From Brevibacillus formosus (GTDB lineage Bacteria > Bacillota > Bacilli > Brevibacillales > Brevibacillaceae): DNA of 64,000 bases. The notes beneath the pieces were generated by a model. That model saw only the letters and a list, made by a program, of their open reading frames with translations. It was not told the DNA's origin and ran no database searches. Location of the stretch: NCBI RefSeq assembly GCF_003013405.1, contig NZ_PXZL01000013.1, positions 285,341-349,340 on the forward strand, written 5' to 3'. Below, one piece after another: positions 50,866 to 59,535 of this stretch (position 1 is its first letter; each line of letters opens with the position of its first letter). The translations under genes and the position numbers were made by a program.

Positions 50866-52449
50866 CTACAGCTCGATTTGTGTAACGCTTTTCACTTCCG
50901 CCAGCTCGCCCATCGTATCGAGAAGCTCTGGCGTCAATGGCTTGTCGACAGAGAGCATCATGATCGCGTCCCCACCGATATCACGGCGTCCTACCTGCAT
51001 CGTTGCGATGTTCACGCTGTTTTCACCCAAGATGGAACCCACACGTCCGATCACACCTGGACGGTCATTATGGTGAATGTAGAGCAGGTAGCCCTCTGGC
51101 GCTACGTCAATCGCAAAGTCGTCAATTTTCACAATACGCGCACCGTAACCATTGAGTCGCGTTCCAGCCACTGTGCGTGTCTCTTGCGTCGTTTTTAAGC
51201 TAACGGTCAGCAAGTTCGTAAAGCCTTTGTTTTGTGCTGCCTTTTGCTCCGTTACGGTGATGTCGCGCACTTTTGCGAGAATCGGGGCGTTCACATAGTT
51301 GACTTCCTCGCCTAGACGGAAGGACAGTACACCCTTGAGGACTGTGCGAGTCAGCGGAGACGTGTCTACATCCGTCAATTCACCGCTATATTTAATCGAA
51401 ATCTCCGAAATGGAACCTACGGTCACTTGGGCAAGGAAATGGCCCAGCTTTTCACCCAACGTGAAGTACGGTTGGACTTTTTCCATCACGTGCGCAGGGA
51501 TCGAAGGCAAATTCACGGCGTTTTTGAATGGCTCGTCACGAAGAACCTTCAGGATTTCTTCCGATACGTCTACGGCCACGTTTTCCTGTGCTTCAATGGT
51601 CGAAGCTCCCAGATGTGGAGTCGTTACCACTTGTGGCAGACCGACGAGAGGGTTGTCTACAGGTGGTTCTTCTTCGAAAACGTCCAGAGCTGCCCCTGCG
51701 ACTTTTCCTGCGGTAATCGCCTCGTAGAGAGCCTTCTCGTCAATGATTCCTCCACGAGCGCAGTTGATCAAGCGAACGCCATCTTTCATTTTCGCGAATT
51801 CACGCGTGCTGATGATATGTCGGGTTTCTTTTGTCAGCGGAGTATGGACGGTAATGAAATCTGCTTTGCGGCAAATTTCATCCACAGTTGCGTTGGTAAC
51901 ACCCATCTTTTGCGCACGTTCCTCAGTCATGAATGGATCGAAGCCCATGACGGTCATGCCAAATGCTTTCGCACGCTTCGCAACCTCTGAACCGATGCGT
52001 CCCATACCGATGACTCCCAGTACTTTGTTGTTCAGCTCAACCCCTTGGAAGCTTTTGCGATCCCATGTACCGTCAACCAGCTTCTTGTGAGCTTGAGGGA
52101 TGTTCCGAGCGACAGCCATCAGCATGGCAAACGAATGCTCCGCAGTAGAGATAGTGTTGCCGTCTGGAGCGTTGATGACTGGAATACCTGCTTGAGTGGC
52201 AGCGTTGATATCAATGTTATCTACCCCAACACCTGCGCGACCTACTGCCTTTAGCTTTTTGCCGGCAGCGAGTACCTCTGCTGTTACTTGGGTTTGGCTG
52301 CGCACGAGCAGTGCATCGTAGTCGCCAATCACATCGATCAATTCGGCAGGGGAGAGGTTTGTTTGACGAACAACTTCTACATCAGAAGCGTCCAAAAGTT
52401 GTTGGATTCCAAATTCGCTAAGTGGATCGGTAATGAGTACTTTATACAT
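50866..52449 (-). CDS. serA: D-3-phosphoglycerate dehydrogenase
   Basis: 527 residues. First enzyme of serine synthesis, oxidising 3-phosphoglycerate with NAD. Substrate and nucleotide domains (about 1-315) contain the NAD-binding GMGRIGSEVAKRA (about 147-159), Arg and Glu of the active site in NCARGGIID and EEEPP, and His in TPHLGAST. An intervening ASB domain (about 320-445) and a C-terminal ACT domain (about 450-527) make it the long, serine-regulated form. The start overlaps the aminotransferase gene by 8 bases, so it is translated from the same T-box-controlled mRNA. Confidence 0.95.
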   Translation of the reverse strand: MYKVLITDPLSEFGIQQLLDASDVEVVRQTNLSPAELIDVIGDYDALLVRSQTQVTAEVLAAGKKLKAVGRAGVGVDNIDINAATQAGIPVINAPDGNTISTAEHSFAMLMAVARNIPQAHKKLVDGTWDRKSFQGVELNNKVLGVIGMGRIGSEVAKRAKAFGMTVMGFDPFMTEERAQKMGVTNATVDEICRKADFITVHTPLTKETRHIISTREFAKMKDGVRLINCARGGIIDEKALYEAITAGKVAGAALDVFEEEPPVDNPLVGLPQVVTTPHLGASTIEAQENVAVDVSEEILKVLRDEPFKNAVNLPSIPAHVMEKVQPYFTLGEKLGHFLAQVTVGSISEISIKYSGELTDVDTSPLTRTVLKGVLSFRLGEEVNYVNAPILAKVRDITVTEQKAAQNKGFTNLLTVSLKTTQETRTVAGTRLNGYGARIVKIDDFAIDVAPEGYLLYIHHNDRPGVIGRVGSILGENSVNIATMQVGRRDIGGDAIMMLSVDKPLTPELLDTMGELAEVKSVTQIEL

Positions 52450-53596
52450 GTGCGATGAGCACCTCCTGAGCAGCTTTTACACCAGCACCCAGCTCAACTG
52501 GAGCACCGATTTGGTGAAGCGATAATTCGATGGCAGAAATGACTTGCAGGACATCCAATGGCTCACAATAGCCCATGTGCCCGATTCGGAAGATCTTGCC
52601 TTTCAAGTGCTGCTGACCGCCAGCGATCGTTATGTTGAATTGCTGAGTCAACATTTTGCGGAGAGCTTCTGCATGAAAGACACCCTCAGGGTCGCAAGAA
52701 GTTACGGTCGTCGATGCGTATTGATCTTCCGCCATCAGTTTTATGTTTAAAGCTTTCATCGCTGCGCGAGTCATGTCTCTCATCAGTTCATGGCGCTTTA
52801 CGATAGCTGGCAAGCCTTCTTCCTCCAACATATCCAATACTTCGGCGAGACCGAAAACGAGGGATACAGCAGGCGTATACGGAGTTGTTTGCTCTGCCAA
52901 GCTCTTGCGGTATGCTTTCAGGTCCAAATAGAAGGCGAGCGATTTGTTTTGCTCAATCACTTGCCATGCGCGTTCACTCGCAGCGAGGAAGGCAAGGCCT
53001 GTTGGCAGCATGAAAGCCTTTTGCGAGCCGGTTACCACGATATCGACACCCCAAGCGTCCATTTCGCATGGTACGGCACCAAGATTGCTTACTGCATCCA
53101 CAATAAAGAGGGCGTCCGAATGTGTGCGGATTGTTTTCGCCAAGTCAGCAATCGGATTTTCTACCCCAGTGGATGTTTCACAGTAAGTGGCGAATACGGC
53201 TTTTACTTGCGGTTTTTTTTGTAGGAATGTTTCAACCAGCTCAGGTGTTACCGCTTTTCCCCAAGGTACTTCTAACCGATGGGCGATAATACCGTAACGC
53301 TCGCAAATTTTTGCGAAACGCTCACCAAATGCACCGCTGACAAGGATTGCAGCTTCATCGCCTGGTTGAAGCGTATTTACAACGCTCATCTCCAGCGCGC
53401 TTGTTCCGCTACCTGCCAAGATGTATACGTCCTGCTGGGTGCCAAAGTAAGGCTTCAGTCTTTCAGCAGTACGGGCGAAAAGGGCGGAAAATTTGCCGCT
53501 GCGGTGTCCAATCATCGGTTGGCTCATCGCTGTTTGAACACGTGGTGGAATTGGGGTAGGGCCAGGGATTCTCAAGATCATTTTGTCTGCAAACAT
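52442..53596 (-). CDS. Class-V aminotransferase (alanine-glyoxylate / serine-pyruvate type)
   Basis: 384 residues from ATG 53596 behind AGGAGGAG. Fold type I PLP enzyme; the PLP lysine is in VVTGSQKAFMLPTG (about residue 195), with GSGTSALE (about 62-69) for phosphate binding and an Asp in FIVDAVSNLG. The family includes serine-pyruvate, alanine-glyoxylate and PucG-type enzymes. Here it shares an mRNA with serA under a serine-type T-box, so it most likely works in serine synthesis, perhaps as phosphoserine aminotransferase in place of SerC or in serine-glyoxylate interchange. No serC or serB is in the window. The link is inference from context. Confidence 0.88.
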   Translation of the reverse strand: MFADKMILRIPGPTPIPPRVQTAMSQPMIGHRSGKFSALFARTAERLKPYFGTQQDVYILAGSGTSALEMSVVNTLQPGDEAAILVSGAFGERFAKICERYGIIAHRLEVPWGKAVTPELVETFLQKKPQVKAVFATYCETSTGVENPIADLAKTIRTHSDALFIVDAVSNLGAVPCEMDAWGVDIVVTGSQKAFMLPTGLAFLAASERAWQVIEQNKSLAFYLDLKAYRKSLAEQTTPYTPAVSLVFGLAEVLDMLEEEGLPAIVKRHELMRDMTRAAMKALNIKLMAEDQYASTTVTSCDPEGVFHAEALRKMLTQQFNITIAGGQQHLKGKIFRIGHMGYCEPLDVLQVISAIELSLHQIGAPVELGAGVKAAQEVLIAHV

Positions 53597-53625
53597 GGTT
53601 TTCTCCTCCTCTATATGTGCATATC

Positions 53626-53940
53626 AAAAAAACCTCCCGTTCTCACACTGCTCCTATTACAGAACAGTGAGGGACGAGAGGCTTTGCTTCGCGGTGCCAC
53701 CCTCATTCGCTCCTTTTTTCTCAAAAAAGAGCCTTGGTAGGTACATGACCTAAAAGAGATAACGGATCTACCGTTTGCGTCTACTGGGATGGGTGAACCC
53801 TCTTTTCAACGCAGCAGCTCAGAAGTGCTTAACCGTGGGAGAAACCGCCGATTCGCAGCAACCATCGGCTCTCTGGGGATTTCTCGATCACAGCGTTTCT
53901 TCGTCAACGCCGTTGTTTTATAAGGTGTTTCGTAAGATTT
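53626..53940 (-). promoter_or_regulatory. T-box riboswitch leader, serine specific (aminotransferase-serA)
   Basis: On the - strand the T-box core AGGGTGGCACCGCG lies at 53690-53703. Upstream is a stem I with the conserved AGAGAGCC distal bulge (53867-53874). Downstream, a strong terminator (arms at about 53632-53650 and 53664-53682) ends in seven T at 53626-53632. The specifier loop region reads GGTTAAGCACTTCTGAG; the best specifier by spacing is AGC (53827-53829), and the alternative TCT (53821-53823) also codes for serine. Uncharged serine tRNA should pair here and stabilise the antiterminator, turning on serine synthesis when serine is short. Confidence 0.88.
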
Positions 53941-53946
53941 GTACTT

Positions 53947-53975
53947 ACGATATCACGTCAAAATATCATCGTCAA
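53947..53975 (-). promoter_or_regulatory. Promoter for T-box leader
   Basis: On the - strand TTGACG (53970-53975), 17 bases, TATCGT (53947-53952). It would start the leader near 53940. The about 260 bases between it and the ferredoxin terminator are AT-rich and I see no gene or other element in them. Confidence 0.65.
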
Positions 53976-54233
53976 GAAGAAAAACGAGAAAAAATGAACA
54001 TTATTTATTTTATATCAATTATCGTTCGTGAATAATACTCAGTTTTATGTTAGAAACACATCGAAAACGACCAAAACACGAACATTAAGATATTGACATC
54101 ACAAAAAATGGAAAAAACACATTTTAATGTTCGGTTTTTGCTGTTGCTATTATCTTAGCGAAAAATCACAAAAAAAAAGAACGGGAAGTTGTCGATCATC
54201 CGTTTAAGGGAGGGGAGAGGTGAGGGCATAATG

Positions 54234-54266
54234 AAAAACCTCTTACATACCGGAGTACGTAAGAGG
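54234..54266 (-). terminator. Rho-independent terminator after ferredoxin gene
   Basis: On the - strand CCTCTTAC and GTAAGAGG (54259-54266 and 54239-54246) form a stem, with further pairing inside, followed by TTTTT at 54234-54238. Confidence 0.85.
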
Positions 54267-54290
54267 TCTCTTCCATTAGTAGATGGAATA

Positions 54291-54533
<243 letters not shown>

Positions 54534-54545
54534 CTATCATAGACC

Positions 54546-54574
54546 ATTGTATGCTCTTGGTGACAAGATTTCAA
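54546..54574 (-). promoter_or_regulatory. SigA promoter for ferredoxin gene
   Basis: On the - strand TTGAAA (54569-54574), a 17-base spacer and TACAAT (54546-54551), about 48 bases before the fer start. Confidence 0.7.
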
Positions 54575-54600
54575 GATTGAATCAGTCTAAAAATGTACGA

Positions 54601-55512
54601 CTACTTATAAAGAGGGATTTCAGGTGCCTTCAGCACGGAGTAGAGCTGTGTATTCAAGCGTTTAAAATCTCCCGCAGATACTGCATCTGTCGCGTTCAAA
54701 ATCTTCACGGCAGCGGCTAAATCCTTGATTCCTAGTGCTTGAACTTCGTTAGATGCGATGAGCAAATCAAGTCTTGCAGTCAGGTCCTCAGGATTATAGC
54801 TGCTCCATTGATTGCTTGCTGACATGGCAACAGCTGCGAGATAGGTGCGGTAATGGAACGGATACTGCTTCCATTGCGCGGTGCTAACGGCTCCAGGTAC
54901 TTGCTTCGGCATGGCTTGTTTCACCACATAAGCCGATTCCCAAGACGCGATGGAGTGATACACCATTTCTTGTGCCGTTAGCCAGTTATTTTGGAAAAGC
55001 GTCAGGTTAGCTCCAATGGAAGCAGGCGTAGCATTATTTTGATCGGAACGAATCTGCTCCATACTATCCAAATACGCCCGTACACTGTTCGTAAAAGTGG
55101 TGTGAGCTTGTCTCAGCATGGGGGACGTCGGCAGGGGAACGTTTTTCTCCAGCTCTTTCCTTGTCTGGTCAGCTAATTTGCTGAGCTGCTTCAAGCCTTC
55201 GGTCCGTTCACTTTCGCTCATTTGATTCCATTTACCCATCGTATCAAAATGTGCTTGCTTCAGATCAAGAAGCGGTGCATAAACGGCATAGTAAAATCGG
55301 ATAAAGTCCTGTTCGTTGTACAGCTTTTGCTCACGCAGCAGCTTTTCTTTTTCGGCTTCCTTTTTCTCAGCTTCGAGTACGGCGGCTTGTTCCGACTCCA
55401 ATTGTGTCTTCATATAGTGGGCCCCGAAAAAAAATCCACCAACTGTGCATGCAAGTGTTATGATGATCATGTACGCCATCATAAATTCAGTTCTTTTCAA
55501 TCGCTTTGTCAT
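54601..55512 (-). CDS. Membrane-anchored helical hypothetical protein
   Basis: 303 residues from ATG 55512 behind GGAGG; an in-frame start at 55530 precedes that ribosome binding site. A basic N terminus (MTKRLKR) and one transmembrane helix (about 9-30) anchor a largely helical extracytoplasmic domain. A charged coiled coil (about 38-62, rich in E and K) follows directly. No enzyme motif is seen. It is divergent from ypbB-recQ and upstream of fer in the same strand direction. Function unknown. Confidence 0.8.
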   Translation of the reverse strand: MTKRLKRTEFMMAYMIIITLACTVGGFFFGAHYMKTQLESEQAAVLEAEKKEAEKEKLLREQKLYNEQDFIRFYYAVYAPLLDLKQAHFDTMGKWNQMSESERTEGLKQLSKLADQTRKELEKNVPLPTSPMLRQAHTTFTNSVRAYLDSMEQIRSDQNNATPASIGANLTLFQNNWLTAQEMVYHSIASWESAYVVKQAMPKQVPGAVSTAQWKQYPFHYRTYLAAVAMSASNQWSSYNPEDLTARLDLLIASNEVQALGIKDLAAAVKILNATDAVSAGDFKRLNTQLYSVLKAPEIPLYK

Positions 55513-55592
55513 ACTAGCCTCCAAATACAATGATGCAGTTTACTTCGCTTCTTTAGAGCTTTGAAAAATATAGAATGATGTAAGGAGTACCA

Positions 55593-56708
55593 ATGAACAG
55601 TCGGAACAGTGCGGCAGAGGAGCAGGACCTTTTATGTGCGGTCGCCTTGAATGCCATGTTACCTCTGGCCAATGAACGAACGCTGCAATCAGCCTACTAC
55701 ATACTGCGTGGCAGAAAAGCCAATCAGACACTGCAAGATGTGCATTTGTATACCCTTTATCCGTATTATCGGATGTTTTCTCGTTTTCCAAGAGAGGATT
55801 GGGAGAAAATAGTTTCAACTTTATTTCAGGCGGGCTGGATTTTACCTGTTGATGCAGTTGGAACGAACGCGAAGCCGACATTTACCTTTTCTGATACAGG
55901 ATTGCAGCATGCCAAACACACGTACCAAAAATATCGGTTTGATGTATGGTTCGCACCTTTTACCCAGTCTGATTTGGCGGAGCGAATCGAACCCTTTTGG
56001 AACAGACTTCATCTTATGGTGCAGACGATCTCGCAAATGCTTCATGGTGATCTCGGTTTCATTCCGGTGGTATCGGACAAGCCAGCACAGCGTTGGGTAA
56101 AAAACCAATTGGCTGATGGGGCAATGCGAAATGCTTGGAAACAGCAATTGTCTGACGAACTATATCGATTATGGGAGCCTCTGGCTGAAGATGTGCAGGA
56201 GCTTTTATTTTGTCAACTCTCAGGAGTAGGACAAGTCGGCAAGACCATGGGACAAGTAGCAGAGATTCGCCAGTCAAGTCGTAGTTATCTCACGCTGCAA
56301 TTTCGATACGGGCTAGCCGCGTCGATTCAGACGCTGCTTGCAGAGAGCACTCATTATCCTCTTTTATCAAAACTTGTTACAGAATCCCACAAGCTTGATC
56401 CACGTCTAACGGAAAGTGCTGCTCGAACGTATGCACTGCTTCAGACTGGCTGTGATAAAAAAGAAATCGCGAAGAGACGACGAATGAAAGAAAGTACAAT
56501 AGAAGATCATTTGGTAGAGATTGCCCTGCGCTGTCCGGAATGGGATATGACAACGTATTTGCCAAATGGGTTGGCTAAAGAGATCGTGGAGACGAGTGAG
56601 CGACTTGATACAAGCAGACTCCGGCTCATCAAGGATCAGTTGGAAGCAACAGTAACGTATTTGCAAATCCGATTGGCACTGGCACGAGCGACAAGGGGGG
56701 CAAAATGA
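55593..56708 (+). CDS. ypbB: Helix-turn-helix protein YpbB, RecQ partner
   Basis: 371 residues from ATG 55593 behind TAAGGAG. The C-terminal part (about 270-340) carries the HTH_40 / helicase helix-turn-helix domain (LLQTGCDKKEIAKRRRMKES read as TGCDKKEIAKRRRMKESTIE), often fused to or next to RecQ. The N-terminal 260 residues are helical and unrecognised. It overlaps the recQ start by four bases (ATGA), so the two proteins are coupled and probably act on the same DNA substrates. B. subtilis YpbB precedes RecS likewise. Confidence 0.87.
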   Translation: MNSRNSAAEEQDLLCAVALNAMLPLANERTLQSAYYILRGRKANQTLQDVHLYTLYPYYRMFSRFPREDWEKIVSTLFQAGWILPVDAVGTNAKPTFTFSDTGLQHAKHTYQKYRFDVWFAPFTQSDLAERIEPFWNRLHLMVQTISQMLHGDLGFIPVVSDKPAQRWVKNQLADGAMRNAWKQQLSDELYRLWEPLAEDVQELLFCQLSGVGQVGKTMGQVAEIRQSSRSYLTLQFRYGLAASIQTLLAESTHYPLLSKLVTESHKLDPRLTESAARTYALLQTGCDKKEIAKRRRMKESTIEDHLVEIALRCPEWDMTTYLPNGLAKEIVETSERLDTSRLRLIKDQLEATVTYLQIRLALARATRGAK

Positions 56709-58216
56709 ATAAACAGCTCATGTACGACAGATTAAAGCTGCATTTTGGATACGACTCATTCCGTCCCGGTCAGGAGTCCATTATTGAACGTGTATTGGAT
56801 GGACGAAGTGTTCTCGGGCTATTAGCAACAGGTGGCGGGAAATCAGTCACGTATCAGCTGCCAGCAATGCTTTTGCCGGGTCTGACCGTCGTGGTTTCCC
56901 CATTGATCTCCTTGATGGTCGATCAGGTGCAGCAGCTCCGAGCGCGAAAAAAAATTCCAGCTACCTATTTGAACAGTATGCAGGATCCGACAGAGTCCCG
57001 CGAAATCTTAAAAGGTCTCTCGGAAGGTGCGTACAAGCTGTTGTATATTTCTCCGGAAAAGCTTCAACAGGCCTATGTTCAACAGGTATTAAAGAGGGCA
57101 AGGGTGTCCCTGATCGCTATTGATGAAGCGCATTGCATCTCGCAATGGGGGCATGACTTTCGCACAGATTACTTGCGATTGCCTGAAGTCGTGAAACAAT
57201 TGGGAGCACCTCCTGTTCTCGCTGTGACGGCAACTGCGACGGCGACTGTTCGCGAAGAAATTTGCAACTTGTTTTCCATTGAAAAGGAAGATGTTGTGTT
57301 GCAGTCTCTTAATCGGGCGAATATCGCCTATGATCTGGTTGAAGTTGCGGAGGAAACAGACAGGCGCTCCTATGTATTTGATCAGATCGATCGTTTGCAG
57401 GGACCTGGGATCGTTTACTGCAGCACGCGACAAGCAGTAGATGTGTTGGCAGCCTCTTATCAACTCGATGGGAAAAAACGCGTTCACGGTTACCACGGGG
57501 GGATGAACAGCATGGAGCGAATGCTGATCCAATCCCAGTTTCTCGCGGGCGAGCTGGATGTTATTATTGCAACCAATGCATTTGGCATGGGGATCGACAA
57601 GCCAGATATTCGCTACGTCATCCATTACCAAATGCCAGCCAGTTTGGAGGCATACGCTCAAGAAATCGGGCGGATCGGCCGTGACGGCAAGCCTGGGTAT
57701 GCGCTGCTCTTATTTTCGTGGGACGATTGGCAGATTCATCAGCACATGCTGGAAAAGGAGTACCCGACACAAGCGCAAGTTCAAAAATACGAGCAGTTGT
57801 GCAATACCGGAGTGCCCCTGACGAACGAGGCCTTGGCGATGATGGACATATCCGAAGAAATGGGTGCACTTCTTGCCTTTTATACAGAAAGAGTGCTGGC
57901 CTCACACGAAGCTGCCGCTGCGGGAGAGTCGTATCCAAAGGCTCAAATCATTTGGCAGGAAACAGAAAAGAGAAAAAGCTTTAAGCAAAAAAAGCTGGCA
58001 GAAATGGTATCGTACGTAAGAGGAGAAAACTGTTTGCGCGCGAGCATCAATTCGTATTTTAAAGAAAATGATCATCAATTTGATCTGTACTGCTGTAAGA
58101 AATGCGGTCTAAATACGGAAGCGTATTTCCAAACGAATGACCATGCAATCGTAAAGAATGAACAAATCAAATGGAATTTGCGGCAGGCGTTAGACACTCT
58201 TTTGCCGAACAAATAG
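56705..58216 (+). CDS. recQ: RecQ-family ATP-dependent DNA helicase
   Basis: 503 residues from ATG 56705. Superfamily 2 motifs: ATGGGKS (about 40-46, Walker A), DEAH near 140 in AIDEAHCISQWGHDF, TATAT, and QEIGRIGRDG (motif VI, about 317-326). A short zinc-binding region with C-x2-C pairs ends the protein (YCCKKCG, about 460-466). There is no HRDC domain, so it is the short RecS-like form of B. subtilis. It unwinds DNA 3' to 5' in repair and fork restart. The unusual C-terminal arrangement and coupling to YpbB suggest the two replace one longer RecQ. Confidence 0.93.
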   Translation: MNKQLMYDRLKLHFGYDSFRPGQESIIERVLDGRSVLGLLATGGGKSVTYQLPAMLLPGLTVVVSPLISLMVDQVQQLRARKKIPATYLNSMQDPTESREILKGLSEGAYKLLYISPEKLQQAYVQQVLKRARVSLIAIDEAHCISQWGHDFRTDYLRLPEVVKQLGAPPVLAVTATATATVREEICNLFSIEKEDVVLQSLNRANIAYDLVEVAEETDRRSYVFDQIDRLQGPGIVYCSTRQAVDVLAASYQLDGKKRVHGYHGGMNSMERMLIQSQFLAGELDVIIATNAFGMGIDKPDIRYVIHYQMPASLEAYAQEIGRIGRDGKPGYALLLFSWDDWQIHQHMLEKEYPTQAQVQKYEQLCNTGVPLTNEALAMMDISEEMGALLAFYTERVLASHEAAAAGESYPKAQIIWQETEKRKSFKQKKLAEMVSYVRGENCLRASINSYFKENDHQFDLYCCKKCGLNTEAYFQTNDHAIVKNEQIKWNLRQALDTLLPNK

Positions 58217-58233
58217 AAGGAGAGAAACATCAA

Positions 58234-58818
58234 GTGAGGGAAGATCGGCTAGAGGTGGATGAAGCCACTCTTCGGCTGAATCTATGGTTGACACAAGGAA
58301 TCGTGATGGGAGTGGCTGCAGCCGGTAGCTTCTTAGTGCTGGGCTGGGAGGCTACTCTGTCCTTGTTTATTTTGCCAGACTGGGATGCCGTCCTGTGGGC
58401 CGTGTTTGTAGCCGCAGGTATTATCATCGCGAGTATTGCGATGGATCGTTACTTGCCTAAACGGTGGCAGGATGATGGCAGTATCAATGAAAAAGTTTTT
58501 GGTACCATGTTACCATCCACCACGATTCTCGTCTGTATGGTAGTAGGGGTGGGGGAGGAATGGCTATTCCGTGGAGTCATTCAATCGCTTACCGGGAATT
58601 TTTGGAGCAGTCTTATTTTTACACTGATCCACATACGTTATTTAAAAAAACCGCTCATGATCATAAGTGTATTTGGTACAAGCTTGATCTTGGGACTCTT
58701 GTTTTCCCACTATCAGTCCCTTTGGCCCTCGATTGTGGCTCATATCCTTATTGACGTCATGTTAGCATTTTATTTACAAAAAACGATCAAGAAAAGGGGG
58801 AGGAAGAGTGAATCTTGA
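58234..58818 (+). CDS. ypbD: CPBP (CAAX-type) intramembrane protease YpbD
   Basis: 194 residues from GTG 58234 behind AAGGAGAG; the open frame runs back into recQ to 58171. About five hydrophobic helices carry the Abi/CPBP motifs: EEWLFR (about 108-113, EExxxR), IFTLIH (about 127-132, FxxxH) and AHILID (about 168-173, HxxxD). Such glutamyl-type membrane proteases may process prenylated or other membrane proteins; bacterial substrates are mostly unknown. Follows recQ and overlaps ypbE by 11 bases. Confidence 0.88.
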   Translation: MREDRLEVDEATLRLNLWLTQGIVMGVAAAGSFLVLGWEATLSLFILPDWDAVLWAVFVAAGIIIASIAMDRYLPKRWQDDGSINEKVFGTMLPSTTILVCMVVGVGEEWLFRGVIQSLTGNFWSSLIFTLIHIRYLKKPLMIISVFGTSLILGLLFSHYQSLWPSIVAHILIDVMLAFYLQKTIKKRGRKSES

Positions 58819-59485
58819 GCATAATCCATTACCACCCCGACGCTCCCGTCATACTCGCCCTAAAGCGTCGTTCTCGTTTAAAAAGTGGATTCAACCGGGA
58901 TTGTACTTGTTTGGATTCGTTTTTTTCGGGTTGATTGGTCTTGAGTTGTACAGGGCCAATGTCGCACACGAGTCAGCAGCTTCTGGTAATGTTGAAGTGA
59001 AAGATGTTAGCAAAGCGAATACCACTTCGCAAGGAAGCGAGGCAGGAGAAAAGGAGCCTGTATCCGTCGTTCTTCCTTCTAAGCCTGATCCCAATGCAAG
59101 CGTGATCCCCCCACCACCCAAGGCGAAAACGACCGATTCAAAACCGGTTGAGCCTGCAGTGAAGGCGACCACAAGCATACAGACATCTGCTGTGAGCCCC
59201 GTCCAAACCCAAGCTTCGACTGGTACACCAGTAAACAAGGCAAAACAGATTGCGAGTCCTTCTACTAGTAAAGCTGCTACACTGGGAAAAACAGCTACAA
59301 CACCGACTGCAACGAAATCGAAGGTCGTCAAGCATGTGGTGAAGAAGGGGGAAACGTTGTTTATGCTGTCACGAAAGTACTACGGAAATAATTCGAACGT
59401 AAGGCGAATCGCAAAATACAACGGGCTCCATTCTGAAGCAGGGCTCGTCGAAGGGAAAATTGTTTTGGTTCCACTCGTACAGTAA
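58808..59485 (+). CDS. ypbE: Membrane-anchored LysM protein YpbE
   Basis: 225 residues from GTG 58808 behind AAAGGGGGAGG. A basic N-terminal tail and one transmembrane helix (about 31-50) are followed by a long Pro/Thr/Ala/Lys-rich linker (about 55-172). A single LysM domain closes the protein (about 176-225, VVKKGETLFMLSRKYYGN). The domain should bind peptidoglycan outside the cell. It overlaps ypbD and is followed by the oxidoreductase gene, so the ypbB-recQ-ypbD-ypbE group looks like one operon. Confidence 0.88.
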   Translation: MNLEHNPLPPRRSRHTRPKASFSFKKWIQPGLYLFGFVFFGLIGLELYRANVAHESAASGNVEVKDVSKANTTSQGSEAGEKEPVSVVLPSKPDPNASVIPPPPKAKTTDSKPVEPAVKATTSIQTSAVSPVQTQASTGTPVNKAKQIASPSTSKAATLGKTATTPTATKSKVVKHVVKKGETLFMLSRKYYGNNSNVRRIAKYNGLHSEAGLVEGKIVLVPLVQ

Positions 59486-59535
59486 TGAGATCGTGCTCCA
59501 CTGGCAATGCTATCGGGAAAAGGATAAGCAGGTGG

